Assembly (NCBI GenBank): GCA_023653785.1
Contig: JAMKCH010005357.1
Span: 25,535-89,534 of the forward strand
Length of the DNA stretch: 64,000 nt
Source of the DNA: Ophioderma brevispina
Lineage: Eukaryota > Echinodermata > Ophiuroidea > Amphilepidida > Ophiodermatidae
Reading direction: 5' to 3'
Shown here: piece after piece, positions 21,826-34,423 of the stretch
How the letters are laid out: every line of letters begins with the position of its first letter
Numbering within the stretch: position 1 is the stretch's first letter
The notes under the pieces: model-generated
Databases searched by the model: none
What the model saw: only the letters and a program-made list of their open reading frames with translations
Told to the model about the DNA's origin: nothing
Translations under genes and position numbers: made by a program

Positions 21826-24800
21826 TTTCAGAAAAGGCGTTACCATTTTTTTAAAGCCGGGTGTTTAAAATCTTTATAATGCATACTAGAGTATTAATTC
21901 ACCCCTGAAAGAAAAGCCAAAAATTTTATTTTATGTGTATGTAATACAAATGCGCTTAATCATTGCAATAGTTACATGGTTACTTCCACTTGTCATACGT
22001 CGTTTAATTATTTATGATGTGAACTCCACAAAAATATACCACATTAATTGGGATTTAGTATTTTTTTAAAATTATTTCAATTGACAATTACTTAAAGGGA
22101 CATAGTGGTATTCAATGGCCAATCTATGTAAACTGATGACATTACAGTGTATTAAGTTTACTGTTTAACTTACCCGAAACCACAAACTATGGCAAAATTT
22201 AATGCAATGACTTTTAATCAATATTTGTTCTTATGGAAAACCTGGTTATGCTTTTCAAACTTCCAAAGAACAGCAAAGATTTTGCTGGCTATAAATATTT
22301 TAAGTCGTCGAGATTTTCAACTCGGTAAGACCTGCTCAACGTGGACCATGCCCATACAGGGAGTTGTCAATCTGTTGGGAATTTTGTGAAAGTGGGTGCT
22401 TTGTAAACACACTTTAATGGAGAGAATTCATAACTTCTTCATTTCTGCTTAATTTGTTCCTTTACCGTACTGAACCCCCGGGGGAACCGCGAGGTCCCGG
22501 GTCCAACTATGGTTTGGGTAGGGATGTGCCTCCACGACTCGGGAAGTCAGTAGGACCCATAGCTATACCAGAGATGCAAACTTTTAGGCCAATTTAACAT
22601 TTGCCATTTCACAGCAAAAATTGACATTTTTAAGCAAATTTTGAAATTTTGGCTTCAGATTGAGGAAATGCGGGGGGGGCGTTTTTAAATTTCCAACAAA
22701 GTTCACGAAAATTTTTGAAAACAACGACCCATTGCTTATACCAAAATGTGTCATTGAAAAAAGGGGTAATTGCTATATACCAGAAGGCTTGAAAATGGGA
22801 CAGATGTCTGTGGCAAGTCCCTATATGGTCATTTGTGTTGAGAACCCCCCACTTAACTCACGTAGTTCACTGTCAATAACATTTATTGTCAATGTCTACG
22901 ACTACATTATAAAATTGCTGTAGTAATCACTATTTGCAAATGGTGATATATCACTTAACTACAATTTTTGAAGTCCATGGTCCAACTTCTGTGATTGGCA
23001 AGTTACGGACCAAGGACAATCACCTGCTAATTTTGTGCAACATTGTCAAACATGACTTGTGGGTGTGATAAAGAGGATGTAAAATGGTCAACTAATACAA
23101 AATACTAAAATACAATTCAATATAACTCGACTAATTACAACCAATGTCAACCTCGACCCACTCACTTCAAATTGGGCTAATTTTACCCCACTTATAATAC
23201 CGACTAGGTTCTTAAACACTTTTATCCATAAAAAATTTTGAAAAAAGCAAAACAATTTTCACATTCAAGTAATATGTGACAAGCTACAAGGTTAGAAGTA
23301 ATCATGCAAGTTCCCAAGAAATAAACAGGGTTGCATTAACCGGGGCTTCATAGTAAGCAGAGGGTGTTTTGAACTAACCCCATAATACATTGCAATGTGC
23401 CTAATAATGTTCTGTACTAAACACTTGTCAGTAGTTAGGGCAGTTGTAAAGAAGTTTAAGAAGCAAAAAACCTTGCAGATTCTTTTTTTTTAAAGTACGA
23501 TGTTTTGTGTGCAGGAAAGGGTGTCGAAAAAGGTCAAGTTTATGTATTAAAATGGGATGTTTGTGGGCTCACATGCCAGGCCATGCAGGTTATTGATGGA
23601 AATGGACCAAAAACTGATGCTTGTGGGATGCGCTAAATATGCTCTCTCTTGGGTAGCTGTGTGTTCTAAGGCATTTATGATTGATTGAATGAATGAGAAT
23701 TGGGCTGTTCAAGTGAACACAGTCGAAGGTACAGTTCAGCATATTACTAGTATTATAGTGCGCTTTTGAACCAAGTGTGAACATTGCATTTGTGAAGGAG
23801 CTGCATAAAAATAAGCATATCTTCAGGAGCAATGGTAGGAATGAGTGTAAAGTACACTTGGTACAAGGAACATGGAACTTTAGACAATGGGGAAGATATT
23901 GGTGGGCGAAAAACAATAAACAAAACTACCCTTCGGGCAATAACATAACCATATCTACCTAGATAAGCATGAAATTACTGCCAACGGGGTTATCAGACTA
24001 GGCTGCAAATGCAATGCCGTCTCTAGGCCAGCATTGATAATAATGCATGGCTTTCAGCCTTCACACAGAATGCATCAAAATGGTAGGGACAACAGACAAT
24101 TCAGCATAATCTTGACTACCAACACAAGTCATGCAAAACACAAAAAGACGAACAACATGCCCCAAACTCAAAATCTGCTCAGAATTTTCAAAATCACAAC
24201 ATAACTTTTCCAAGAAATGTCATTACTTGGATACCTGCGAGTTTCAAAGAATTGGACACGACATGAGAGACTAGTTGATGAGAGAACATGGGTTCCTACT
24301 CTAATTTGCTACGGGAGAAAATAGCCTATATTATAGGCTAATCATAATAAATGAGGGTGGCTGTATTTATTAAGGACTACTCAGTGACGTCATTATGGTG
24401 TTTCCAGTAAAAAAAAAAATATGCTTATGAGAAAGTGAAAAAATTGTCCATAGTTTTTTTTTTTTTGTTTTTGTTTTGTTGGTTTTTTGTTTGTGGTATT
24501 TGAGGAAAATTTTAAATAGGTACCTAAGTGTCTTTGGAGAACATTCAAGTGCATCTTGTTCTGACTTGTACCAAGGCTCCTGTCCTCTCTCTCTACTGAC
24601 TAGATAGCTTCCTTCCAGCGCAAACTAGTGTTGAGGATCTGCAATTATCCAGAAGTACGAGAGAAAAATGCGGGGAAAGGAAAATGTTATCAATAGGTTT
24701 CGTAGATTCTATTATGTCAAAAAAGATGTGCAGGGTGTTTCTTCTTGATTTTAAGTCCCCGGAGCGGGGATAACTGCCGCCATCATGAGTTATGATCATC

Positions 24801-25437
24801 GGGTCAGCAATACACCAATGTCAGTAAATCTTTTTGTGCTCTAAAAATAATTACTCGCATTCAAACCCCATCGATTGCAAGTTATGTACATTTAACAAAA
24901 ATGCCTCTACCGGCGGCCATCTTGCGCACTTAAATGTTTTTAAACCATTCAGGAGGTTAAAATTATTGCGTTTAGTCCTGGATAAAATTTTATCAATAAT
25001 TACAATACAATAGTCAGTTGTCATAAAAACAATGGTGGCCCATTTTTTGAAATAGGCCAGTACTCGAGAATTGTGCACTTTTGGGCGGAGGAAACATGAC
25101 CTAATCTAGTTCAGGGGGACACCCCATTCAAGGTGACTCATATCTTGGAAAATAATCACAGGTGGGTGGCTGAACACAAACGCGCAATTTTAAGCACAAT
25201 CCGTACAGAAACTGGATTATGGACTAAAAAGCTTAAACCCATATTTTCATACGGTCGGTTGTTCACGATCGACGGATGGTTTAAAATTTCATTTTGTTTT
25301 AAGTGCGCTTTTGTGCAAAATTAAAATGACACAAATAATAATTTGAAAGATTGTGATAACAATAATCAGTGGTAAATAGGGCCTATTGTGCAATTCTTGC
25401 TCCTTTCGGCACAGAGCTACAGATGGTGGAATTCTGT
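21826..25437. other. No recognised feature
   Basis: Long AT-rich stretch. Minor items are a CCCCCGGGGG palindrome near 22475, a perfect palindrome TAGCCTATATTATAGGCTA at 24325-24343, a consensus CRE octamer TGACGTCA at 24385, and a T/GTTT-rich run at 24451-24500. The longest frames (60-108 codons) have no recognisable domain. Confidence 0.35.
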
Positions 25438-25926
25438 ATAGGCCTACACTTCTCCGATTTACTAGTGCCATCTGCATGTTCCATATCTGTTCCCTCAGTG
25501 GCGGCGCAAGACTTCTTGTGTCGGGAGGGGGAGATTTCGGGATAGGGGGTGTGAAAGAAGCTAAATTTTTTGGGGAAACCAAAATTTGCAGAGTGTTAAC
25601 CCAATTTAGACTCCCAAGGTGCTGTTTTCCCAAAATTTGGTGATTTTGGCCCCCAAATCACGAGTTTTGCCAAAGACTATTATTTTTTTGGCAGGGGGAG
25701 GGGGCGACTGTTGGGCCGGGGTGGGTGGTTCGGGCTTGGCAGTGGGTGGTAGGTGTACTGGGAAAAAGAAAAAAAATGCCACTTCATCCCCCGTCCCCAT
25801 GCTCATCCTGCAACGCCACTGCTATAGGCCCACCTTTCCTCCATTCCTGTTGCACATTTGCATGTTCTATTCTGTTCCTCTGATAGTGGCAGCGCAATAC
25901 TTCTTTTTTCGGGTCGGGTGGGGGTG
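25438..25926 (+). repeat. G-rich CAGTGGCG-bounded repeat with a second partial copy
   Basis: A 326 bp unit (25496-25821) has short inverted ends, CAGTGGCGGCGCAAG left and CGCCACTG right, a hAT-like terminus. Its left flank and first ~40 bp recur just downstream: TATAGGCC...TCTGTTCCCTCAGTGGCGGCGCAA (25438-25509) versus TATAGGCCCACC...TCTGTTCCTCTGATAGTGGCAGCGCAA (25823-25895). The segment is therefore partly duplicated in tandem. The interior (TTTGGTGATTTTGGCCCC, G-runs) matches 27045-27275. Confidence 0.65.
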
Positions 25927-26039
25927 TTATGACGTCTTGTGGACGCCCAAGGTCAGAAATATCCAGTTCATAACACAAATAAATGAGCCTTTGCACAAAA
26001 TGATTAAATGTTATATAAATAAAACAGATTTTCATGATT

Positions 26040-27040
26040 TGTAATTAGTTCAAGAAGACTTTGGTAATGGGTCCAAAACAACAGACATATACAAAATTCG
26101 TTAAGATTACTTATGGTATACTAGTGTCCTGTGTTGAAAGCGTTGCAGTTCAACGAATATATGTCCTCACAGATAAACGCCAAAATGTACAGCGCCCAAG
26201 TAATCATACAACATCAGGTAATAATTCCAAGGGAATCTCTCAGTCCTGAAGGTAAACTTGGTCCAGCAGTTAAAGACGACGGGGCTTTCCCTCGACAGAA
26301 ATAATGCGTCACAATAATAAAATCCAGGTAAGTAATATACCACCATCAGGCGGTCGCTATGTACCTCATATAGGACCACAATTTAGAATCCCCTCTTTGT
26401 ATTCCGAAAAATGAAGCTCTTTGGATTAAAAGAAGAACAGCAGACAATTTATGCTATCAAGCTCCGGTTTGTGGCATCCAAAATATTTAAATCCTTTGGC
26501 ACTAGATGTAGAACTCATTATCCATTATTATTGTAGAGTAAAACTAGCGATAATTATACTGTATAGCACCAGAGCTCTAGTTCAGCGCCTCTGATTACAA
26601 CTGCTCGCCGCAGTCCTTCAGTCACAACTACTTATTTATCTTCACAAAGCTAGATTTCCCGTGTCTAACAATAATCATAAATCATTTCAGGCATTAAACA
26701 TAACCTGCACTCATCAAATCAGATTTCACAATCTTAAATTACATCACTTCATAGATATAACTTTGTGGGGGAATTCCTAGGTTCTGCAATATTTTGATCC
26801 AAAAGCAAATAAAATAAACAAGTTTCTAAGTTTTACATCTTGGGGAATTCCCGACTTCCCCTATTGTGCAACTAAAAAACAGGTTGCATTTCGTTTGCAA
26901 AAACAACGCTAGGGAATCACCTTTCTCTCTTTTATAGTAAACAAAGGTCTCTTCCCATGAGAAATTTTTCTCAATAAAAATGAGAAAGGGAAAGATAAAT
27001 AAATTTTTAAAAGTTAATCAGAAAAATGAGGCAATATAAC
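26040..27040. other. No recognised feature
   Basis: AT-rich sequence without a supported gene. GGGGAATTCC occurs twice near 26768 and 26844 within otherwise dissimilar sequence. Confidence 0.35.
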
Positions 27041-27044
27041 AGGG

Positions 27045-27275
27045 GTGTAAATTTCGGGAGGGGTTCGGGAAAAGGATTTTAACCAATTTGGTCCCAAATT
27101 GCTGTTTTTGCACAAATTTGGTGATTTTTGGCCCCAAAATCACTATTTGCCCAAAGATGCCATGCATATATTTTTACTGGCGGGGGAGGGGGGGGGGGGG
27201 AGTGGGGGGGGGGAGAGACTTTTCTGGCAGGTGGGGAACTGCTCACCCTGGCACCGCCACCGTCTGGGAGCAACA
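27045..27275 (+). repeat. G-rich repeat, second copy
   Basis: Matches 25530-25800 in the same orientation: AACCAATTTGG.CCCAA, GCTGTTTTTGCACAAATTTGG, GGTGATTTTTGGCCCC.AAATCAC and a G-rich run, then GCACCGCCAC. It begins near CAGGGGTGTAAATTTCGGG, another hAT-like terminus, but the two ends of this copy do not pair cleanly. The long G runs (27180-27215) carry several chance frames. Confidence 0.6.
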
Positions 27276-27714
27276 TCCCTAGCTATTCTATACGCCAATG
27301 GACCAAGTTATAAAATGGATGTAAATAAAAAGGTATTTGGTTTCCGGGGTTTGGGGCTTGACCCAGGTATTAAATTGGAACGATTTGGTGTCTTTCCACT
27401 TTGGCATTCACCAATCCTCTTGAATTTCGTGCTCAAAAAAATTGTCCTTGCCCACACACTGAAATTTTTTTGTCGTTATTGGTCATTTTTAGTCACTGAC
27501 AAATGACATGTCAAACTAAATGTCAATTCCCATACTTTTCATTTTGACTACTAATTCGATAATCAACATATAATTTGTCTACACTCTACTTTAATTGTAA
27601 TGCACTATAAATGACAATTAACGACAATTTCGTTTCATAAATTTGTCATGCAAATTTTAAAAGTGAAATTTTATCTGTGATGATAAAAATTATTTTGAAA
27701 GCTAATATTGTTAA

Positions 27715-28053
27715 AGGTGGGTGTTCCGATTTTCTGTGTATTGTGTTCTCTACTTGATATTAGCTGTGCTGGCACTTGCATACACACACCCCATCAGTAC
27801 CGTGGGCAACAACTTGCTGTTTTGATGGAACGCAATAATGCATTTTTCAAAGCCCCTATTCATACTGTGCTAATATTGGTTGTTAACCACGAAAACAGTG
27901 GTTTTTTGTTTATATCTGAGGAATGAAATGGATTTGAGGGCTCAAATTTCAGGACGACAATGAGAAAAATACGGCCTTTCATCTGATATCAAAATCGATA
28001 CTACTTCCGGGTAAAATCAAAGGGGGTCCCAAAGACGATCGAACACGAAACCT
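27715..28053 (+). mobile_element. TTAA MITE, AGGTGGGTGTTCC family
   Basis: A 339 bp element between TTAA at 27711-27714 and 28054-28057. The termini AGGTGGGTGTTCC and, complemented from the right, AGGTTTCGTGTTCG form an imperfect inverted repeat. It is the inverted partner of 11532-11872. A 72-codon frame inside it is not a gene. Confidence 0.88.
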
Positions 28054-28180
28054 TTAATTGAACATTATGAAAACATTTTTACTTTATTTTTTTAATGATC
28101 AAAAAATTCAATTGCCATGACAAATTTTTAATTTGTCAAGTAATACGCCTTTCCGTGAAATGAATGTTTTCAGTGCATGG

Positions 28181-28517
28181 CAGCGGCGTAAATTTCTTTT
28201 TGACATTGGGGATGGGGTTTGATGAAAATTTGTGATGAAACAGGGTTTGCTGAAAAGATTCATTACTAGCATATATGCGCGCAAAGCGCGCCAAAATGTT
28301 CCATTAAAGCCTAAAAAAAATTGTTAAATGTAATTGTAAATTGGACAAAATGCGCGCGAAATTTACCATTTTTAACTATTATGCTAAAAATTAGTTATTT
28401 TGGTAAAAATACATGAACGGCCGCACCTGGTGGGCTGATCGTATTACCAGCCACCCTTATCCAAAATATATTGGGGAGATTATATCCCCCTCCATCCCCC
28501 CGGGATTTACGCCTATG
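28181..28517. mobile_element. hAT-like MITE with exact 8 bp target duplication
   Basis: A 337 bp element bordered by GTGCATGG on both sides (28173-28180 and 28518-28525). The ends are CAGCGGCGTAAATTTC and, complemented, CATAGGCGTAAATCCC: 13 of 16 positions agree. Length, CA..GGCG termini and the 8 bp duplication are diagnostic of non-autonomous hAT-superfamily elements, which are moved in trans by a full-length transposase. No transposase is encoded here. Confidence 0.88.
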
Positions 28518-28529
28518 GTGCATGGACAA

Positions 28530-29950
28530 AGATGAAAATATCATTCAAACATAACGCACGTGTTAAACACCTTTTGAACGGGCTTTTTGAATGACCCATA
28601 AAAAGTATGTCATGTCTTTGATGAACCTTAGTTTAAATTGCCGCTTTTTAACTGCTTCACTTGTAAATGCCTCCCTGCCGCCGGCCGGCTTATCACAGGA
28701 TGCCTCCGTCCACCACCAACGGAAAACTTATACATCCTAGCAGGAATTGCTCCACCAGACATCCGTCGAAGCGTAGCGAGCATGCAAGAGCGTAGCGGCC
28801 ATTATCTAATTTGAAGCACCATATGACTGGAGTATACCTCTGCCACCCGCCTTTAAAATCCAGAGATAGTTTTCTTAAGCAGTCCAACCCTCTTGAAAAC
28901 AGTCTCTAAGGAGGAAAAGAGAGTCGCCTTGTTGGAAAGAAAGACTTGCCATCAACCAAGTAACATCTATCGGTATTGAACCTGGTGAGCATCTCCCACA
29001 CGCGTGACTGACTCCTCATGGGCTTAATGGGCGATGCCTCAACAGATTTAGAACTAGAACTGGCCGATCTAAGTTTTCCTTGCAGAGTTGGGGCTATCTG
29101 GAAGAAGATCAGGATACTACCTGTGGTTGTGGAACAGCACCACCGACATGGAACATCTTTGGTCTGCCCATTGCTGCTCATCAATGCACAAACAATGACC
29201 TTTCGGAATTCAGTTAAGCAGCCAGACATTTTACCCATCTCTGGCTGGATCATATTTGAGAACCACAGTGTATTGGGACACGAAAGAATAATTTGTATAA
29301 TAAGTCATGCATGACTGTAATCGATTTTTAATTTTTCTTAGGTTAATGCACAAAAATATTCACTTTTTTACCCAATTTGGCCCTTTCGTGAGCCGGCACA
29401 TTGTATTACGTGTCTGAAATGCTATTTCTCAATTTATCAACAACGGCAAATATCCGGCAAAATATATATTTTTATTGGTGTTGTACGAAAATTTTAAGGT
29501 AACAATTATCAAAATCCCTGCAAAAATCATTTGATTGCCTTCACACACTATATACCCACTGTGGGACATTTGAATGAACATAAATGAAAATGCAAACCTC
29601 GAGGACATCTCGTCGTGGGTCTGCATACTGTCCGAATTCAGCATAAATGCTAGTTCTGAGAAAACGGCGTTTGAAAGTTGAGTTACTTATGATGCGTGGC
29701 TTACAATGAAATAAAAGGAATGGCTATTTAATTAAAAAGTGTCTGTTAAAGACATGAATGGTACTACTGACACATATAAAAATGGTTTTCTTATTCCAAA
29801 TGGCCACTGAATGTGATTTGACATTTTGTCAAACCCCAACTGTTTGATTCGCTGTGTTCTAAGGAGTCGAATATGTATTCGACTGCATGAAACCTGTTGA
29901 TTTCTAATGTTGGTATAGTTAGATTACTATAGGCTACAAGGTTTTTACTA
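28530..29950. other. No recognised gene; one weak minus-strand frame
   Basis: A 115-codon minus frame (28906-29253) contains a Ser-rich stretch (SASSSSKSVEASPIKP) and reads more like protein than most chance frames here, but it has no family I recognise and no clear splice signals. An adjacent 64-codon minus frame (28693-28887) is likewise unassigned. It could be an exon or element debris, and I do not call it a gene. Confidence 0.25.
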
Positions 29951-29956
29951 TTTTAA

Positions 29957-30140
29957 AATGATGATGAGACGATGATGCCACGATGATAAGAAAACATGGC
30001 GGGTTTTGTGATGATGGGTGGCAATACGATGAAATAATGAAACATCGATCTTAACACGATAATGATGTCCTGATCGATTATGATGATTATGATGAATATA
30101 CCTAAACGCTGGCGATGTAGATGATGACGATGACACGTCC
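29957..30140 (+). repeat. Decayed GAT/ATG-rich microsatellite
   Basis: Repeated GATGATG, ACGATGATG, TATGATGATTATGATG and GATGATGACGATGACA phrases spread over ~180 bp. The minus strand gives His/Ser-rich frames (ATC and CAT codons) that are artefacts of the repeat. It ends ~30 bp before a TTAA MITE. Confidence 0.7.
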
Positions 30141-30174
30141 TATTGCATGTGTGTTTATGTAATGTATTCTTTAA

Positions 30175-30528
30175 AGACACTAGCCAGTGATTTTAAAATA
30201 TTTGAAAAATGTGCAGAATAGCTTCAAAGTAAGGATAAGTCTGTAATAAATTTCTCATAGTTTATTAACCTTTTCCAGCTGTAGAATTGACAGAAAAGGA
30301 AGAAAATGGTAGTGTTCCAAGATAACTTTTCTCCATTCAATTACTCGTTGTAGTAAGTGTCCGACGGACAGTAGGACTAAAATCTCCGATTCTGTCCGTT
30401 ATTATGTTTCTCTGGTCTTATCATTTGGCAGTGTATGTTAGGATACCTGTACTTGTTACATACTGTTAAAAATTGATTTTTGATGATTTTTTCGATTTGC
30501 TGAGTTAAGGAAATCACTGATAGTGTCT
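30175..30528. mobile_element. TTAA MITE, AGACACTAGCCAGTGATT family
   Basis: 354 bp, flanked by TTAA at 30171-30174 and 30529-30532. The left end AGACACTAGCCAGTGATTT pairs with the right end AAATCACTGATAGTGTCT; the left has two extra bases. A possible lone terminus of the same family (ATCACTGATAGTGCCC) occurs near 41891. No coding. Confidence 0.82.
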
Positions 30529-30539
30529 TTAATTAGTCG

Positions 30540-31310
30540 CTTGAATGATTTTTAAAACTCATTTTTGCAGAAAAAAAACATAAATTTCAGGTGTAAATAC
30601 TTAGAAAGAACACAACCTTGTAGTGCATGTTTATATAAAAAATTATAAATATATAGTATGGCAATTTTTCAAAAACACAAAAACTATTTGCTAAACTGTT
30701 TCAAAATTTTGAGCTCAGAAAATATAATGTAACTGGAATGTTTTCTACTCAAAAGGTTTTATACAACTTTATAAAACAACCATATATTTTTCTCGTTTTC
30801 TACATTCAAATTAATATATATTTCCCATCTTTTAAAGTAATGTACACCCTAAAATATATACCAAACTTGAAACAATCAACAGTTAAATGGGTATTTACTC
30901 AATAGTAAAATCTAACATAATCTAAACATTTTTTTTCCTGAAAGGCAAGTTTTTGCCGGAATAATACAAGTTAACCATCAAAGAAAATCAACTTTCACAA
31001 TATGTTTTCCAATTCTATTTTTGTACAAAAACCAACGGTTTACTTAGTGGTGGGGTGGGTAAACACCCTCGAAAATTCATTATTATAAAGCCAATATAAT
31101 GATTTCGATGTTGGTAACGCCAACCATGTTATAGCTTTGGTATTTCCGTTTTCTATTGCTTCCCAACAACCTAGTATGGACAATGACGTCAAGTTCCAAG
31201 TTGGCAAAATTGGTCATTTCCACAGACACACATCTAGAGTATAAGAAAAAATGAAATTTCATCCATACAAAAAAGGTAGGAATATTGGATTTCATGCGGG
31301 TTTGGGCCCA
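30540..31310. other. No recognised feature
   Basis: Very AT-rich, with no repeat partner or frame worth calling. Confidence 0.35.
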
Positions 31311-31313
31311 TAA

Positions 31314-31910
31314 GGTAGTGTCACTTAGGCACTTTAGGGGTGTGTCACCCATATTTTGTACATTCCTAGTTTATTCCAAGTTTTGACCTTACTATTCTTC
31401 TGTAAATCATGCCAAAGGCAATTTCACTGAGGGGATTGCTGGATAATTCATTCAAAATCATTTTGTCTTTCAAAACCACTCTTAAATTTTATGTCTAACT
31501 AATTTGATTCACACCTTTTGCGAACTTCTTTTCGACAAGCAAATCTCACTTTGAATTTCTCCCAGTTGCTAATTTTGCAATATAATGCTCTAATTAATTT
31601 AGAACTCACATTGATGCTAAAATTCAGCTATCAAAATATTATACACTCAATGGTGCAACAGTTTTCAGCTATTATCTGAGAGTGCTACGGTTAATTTGTA
31701 AATTCAGGTGTCCTAGGTAGTGTCGCCTTAGGGAACTTTGGGGTTAGTGTCACCCCCACCCAAATTATGTTATGCTATTCAGGTCCAGTAGTGTCAATTA
31801 GGAAACTTGGGTTAGTGTCACCTATTTTGTATAGGCCTATTTTATATCATTGCCCACAGGTACTTAGTGTCACTGGGGGAGGAATTCTAGTAGTGGTCAC
31901 CGTCACACCC
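31314..31910 (+). repeat. Repeated TAGTGTCAC...TTAGTGTCACC motif
   Basis: A ~37 bp phrase, roughly GGTAGTGTCNCCTTAGG then AACTTTGGGGTTAGTGTCACC, occurs at 31314-31350, 31716-31755 and 31786-31822, with a partial fourth at 31863. The last three are 70-77 bp apart and behave as a short tandem array; the first is 400 bp away. On the minus strand each reads like GDT.P.....DTT, but no continuous frame links them. Confidence 0.65.
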
Positions 31911-31929
31911 GTCCCAATGTTTGTTATTT

Positions 31930-32750
31930 CACCTCTTATATTCAAAAATTATAACTCCTTGCTCTGCTGAGCCTCCTAGATATTTTGTCACATGTGGTAT
32001 ATTGTAACTTAATAAAGATGAAGCCTATATTGATGGCTGACACGTGCCGCACATCTTTGTTGGCGCCTAATTTTCAATCTGTCTGGTGTGGGGGTAATGC
32101 TATGGCATCATGCAAACATGATTTTTTCTCAAAAATGATTTCGTGTCCTCCTAGATAAGAGAAATGGGATAAAAAGCAATTAAACATAACTGGGCTAGGG
32201 ATGACCTAAAATATTGCCACTAGCATGATGGTAACTTGTTTTGAAGGTGGTTTGGTGCACAAGTGGCATAAAGATTTTTGTTTTCGTTTCTTGACTAATA
32301 ATAGAACGTGTAGAGATCCTCATTTGGAATTTTTAAAGAACCTTGTGTTTATCATATCGTCAAACGATTTCATTAACAATGGTGGTTAAATAAAATTACG
32401 GATATACCTGCACATGACTAATTACCTTTTTCCTTTTGAATAAGTAGTAAGATCCCCTCTAAATGAATGTTTCCACCGTGTGTCCTGCAGAACCATCTCC
32501 ATAAATAAACAAGAAAACATTCAACTTCAAACCATATATTCAGTCACAAATATTATTGTTTTCAAAGGGCGGAGCATAAGTTTGGACATTTGTAATTTAT
32601 AACTATTTTCACTTGTAAAAGGCATCTCGGTAAACTTTCCAGTTGGCATCAACAACTCATCACCGGTTAATGCACCATTGTCACCAGAACAGATCATCAG
32701 TCGGCTTGAGATGTGTCCAACGATAGGGGTTGGGTATTTGTGACCCACTT
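31930..32750. other. No recognised feature
   Basis: AT-rich, with short frames only. Confidence 0.35.
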
Positions 32751-32754
32751 TTTA

Positions 32755-32929
32755 GGGTGTTTCCATAATGTGACAAACCCTTTTCTGACACCCTTGAAAT
32801 TCGGAAACCTTCACGGAAACAATAAGCCACACGGTTTATGTGGTTGGTTTATTCCGTTAAGGTTTCCGAATTCATAGGTGTGTCACAAAAGTATGTCCAG
32901 CACAGGGGTGTCACCTTATGGAAACACCC
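32755..32929. mobile_element. Palindromic MITE, GGGTGTTTCC termini
   Basis: 175 bp. The terminal GGGTGTTTCCATAA pairs with TTATGGAAACACCC (one or two mismatches), followed by TGTGACA/GTGTCAC. An inner pair, GAAATTCGGAAACCTT and AAGGTTTCCGAATTC, closes the fold near 32835-32850. It directly abuts a second foldback. CCCACT occurs just outside both ends, but the possible target duplication is uncertain. Confidence 0.75.
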
Positions 32930-33042
32930 CACTGTTGTCTGCTCCCCTTTGATTCATCAGCCTTGACAGAATAAAGTACAGTATCACGTGCACTTTATTC
33001 CGGTCAAGGCTGCTGAATCAACTGGGAGCAGGCAAAGTGGGT
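32926..33042. mobile_element. Second foldback, ACCCCACT...AGTGGGT
   Basis: 117 bp hairpin. GTCTGCTCC, TTGATTCATCAGCCTTGAC and AGAATAAAGT on the left pair with ACTTTATTCCGGTCAAGGC, TGCTGAATCAA and GGGAGCAGGC on the right. The arms are ~48 bp with few mismatches and the turn is at TATCACGTGCA. It starts within the last bases of the previous MITE. Confidence 0.75.
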
Positions 33043-33049
33043 GCAGTAA

Positions 33050-34420
33050 ATACCAACCCTCACAGGCAAGCAGAAGAAGCCAATTTTCTAGAACTGGATC
33101 CATTCATATTCATCTGTCATATTTTTCAACAAGAATTAAAGTGATATGCGCGGTTTTTGGAATCCGGGAATTTCAGAAAGAAAAAATAAAAACTCATGCA
33201 TTGGTATCTTGTTACGGCATGTATTTGCTACATATTACCTGCAAGTGCATGGTTGGCTTCGAAATCACATAATTAAAGCAATATTAGCAACATTTTTGAA
33301 GAGTGCCCCACAATTTTCAAAACTTTGATATTTTGCCAACAGCTATGTTGGTAATTGTTAGAAAAACTACACATGCGAACGAGGAAGAGCTCAAAAATGC
33401 GTATTTATATAAAATGAGCGATTTTTGGAATTAGAATTGGGAGATCCATAGATTGTACCTTAACGGCAGAGCTGGAAATGCTAAGGTTTATGTCCCGTCC
33501 ATGATGAAATAGTTGCCACCCTCAGAAAATGACCTCTAACTTGACTTGCCCTGAACCCAATAAAACAACTAAATAGATGAGCGTAGATACGTAACATGGG
33601 CGCTATTTCCGGGATTGCAAATTGGGAAGGCAGTTTCCAGCAGACGTTGAATGATTATCGGGATCCCGATATTAGTTATTCTAGTTACAACATTCCTTGT
33701 TTGCGACACATAGATTTGTAGAGCTTAACCATTCACAGGTATAGTACTAGTCAGGTTTACCAATGCAACGTTGTAAAAATCTCAAATTTTTTGAAAAATT
33801 GGGGGCGGCCTCTTCAAAAAAAAAAAAATGTGCTCAAGATTGCTTTAAATGTACATTTCTTGATTCCAGCACAATCTGTTTTATTCAAGGTTTCAATAGT
33901 ATCTTTGAATGAAAAACCAAGCTTTCACAATATTTTAGTCGAGAATTCTGATCTCGCGGTTTTGTGTCATGGGCAAGCTGTTTCCAGCAGTCCCTCATGG
34001 ACACTGTGCTGCTGTTCCAAAAATTGCAAATTTTAACAGATCTGACTGAAAATCATCGTTGTAAGATTCAAGACACTGGATTATGCTAACAGTTCAGATA
34101 AAAAAAATCTCAATTCTTTCAGTGGTAAGTGAGGGATACGAAGGATTGTGGTTTCCCGAAATAACCCTTTAAAAAACAAAAAAATTTTACTGATTCTAGA
34201 TTTTTATAAGTGCATATATAAAAATTCCAACTTGTGATCAAAAGGTCCTTTTCCATGCAAATGTCACAAATTTTAAATCCTGATATGTGCACCATGACCT
34301 GTACATTTTGACCTCGGACACAGACATTAATGATCTTGTTATGAGGGAGGAATGCTTGCATATTGCTTTTGTCGTCTGGGAAAGTCAAGGTTGTCTAATA
34401 TGTGTACCCTTGGTTTACCT
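33050..34420. other. No recognised feature
   Basis: AT-rich sequence. One 94-codon plus frame begins just before (32988-33272) and an 81-codon plus frame lies at 33791-34036; neither has a recognisable domain. Confidence 0.35.
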
Positions 34421-34423
34421 TAA

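Noticed and set aside
25606..26044. 141-codon plus frame with Gly-rich part
   Set aside because: Gly codons come from G-runs of the repeat at 25438-25926; overlapping minus frames are equally long and no domain is present.
27457..28173. Possible 717 bp element with CACTGAAA...TTTTCAGTG ends enclosing the TTAA MITE
   Set aside because: Only 8 bp of terminal match and no target duplication; the inner arms do not pair beyond a TGACAAATT palindrome.
29948..30180. His/Ser-rich minus-strand frames
   Set aside because: Translation of the GAT/ATG-rich microsatellite.
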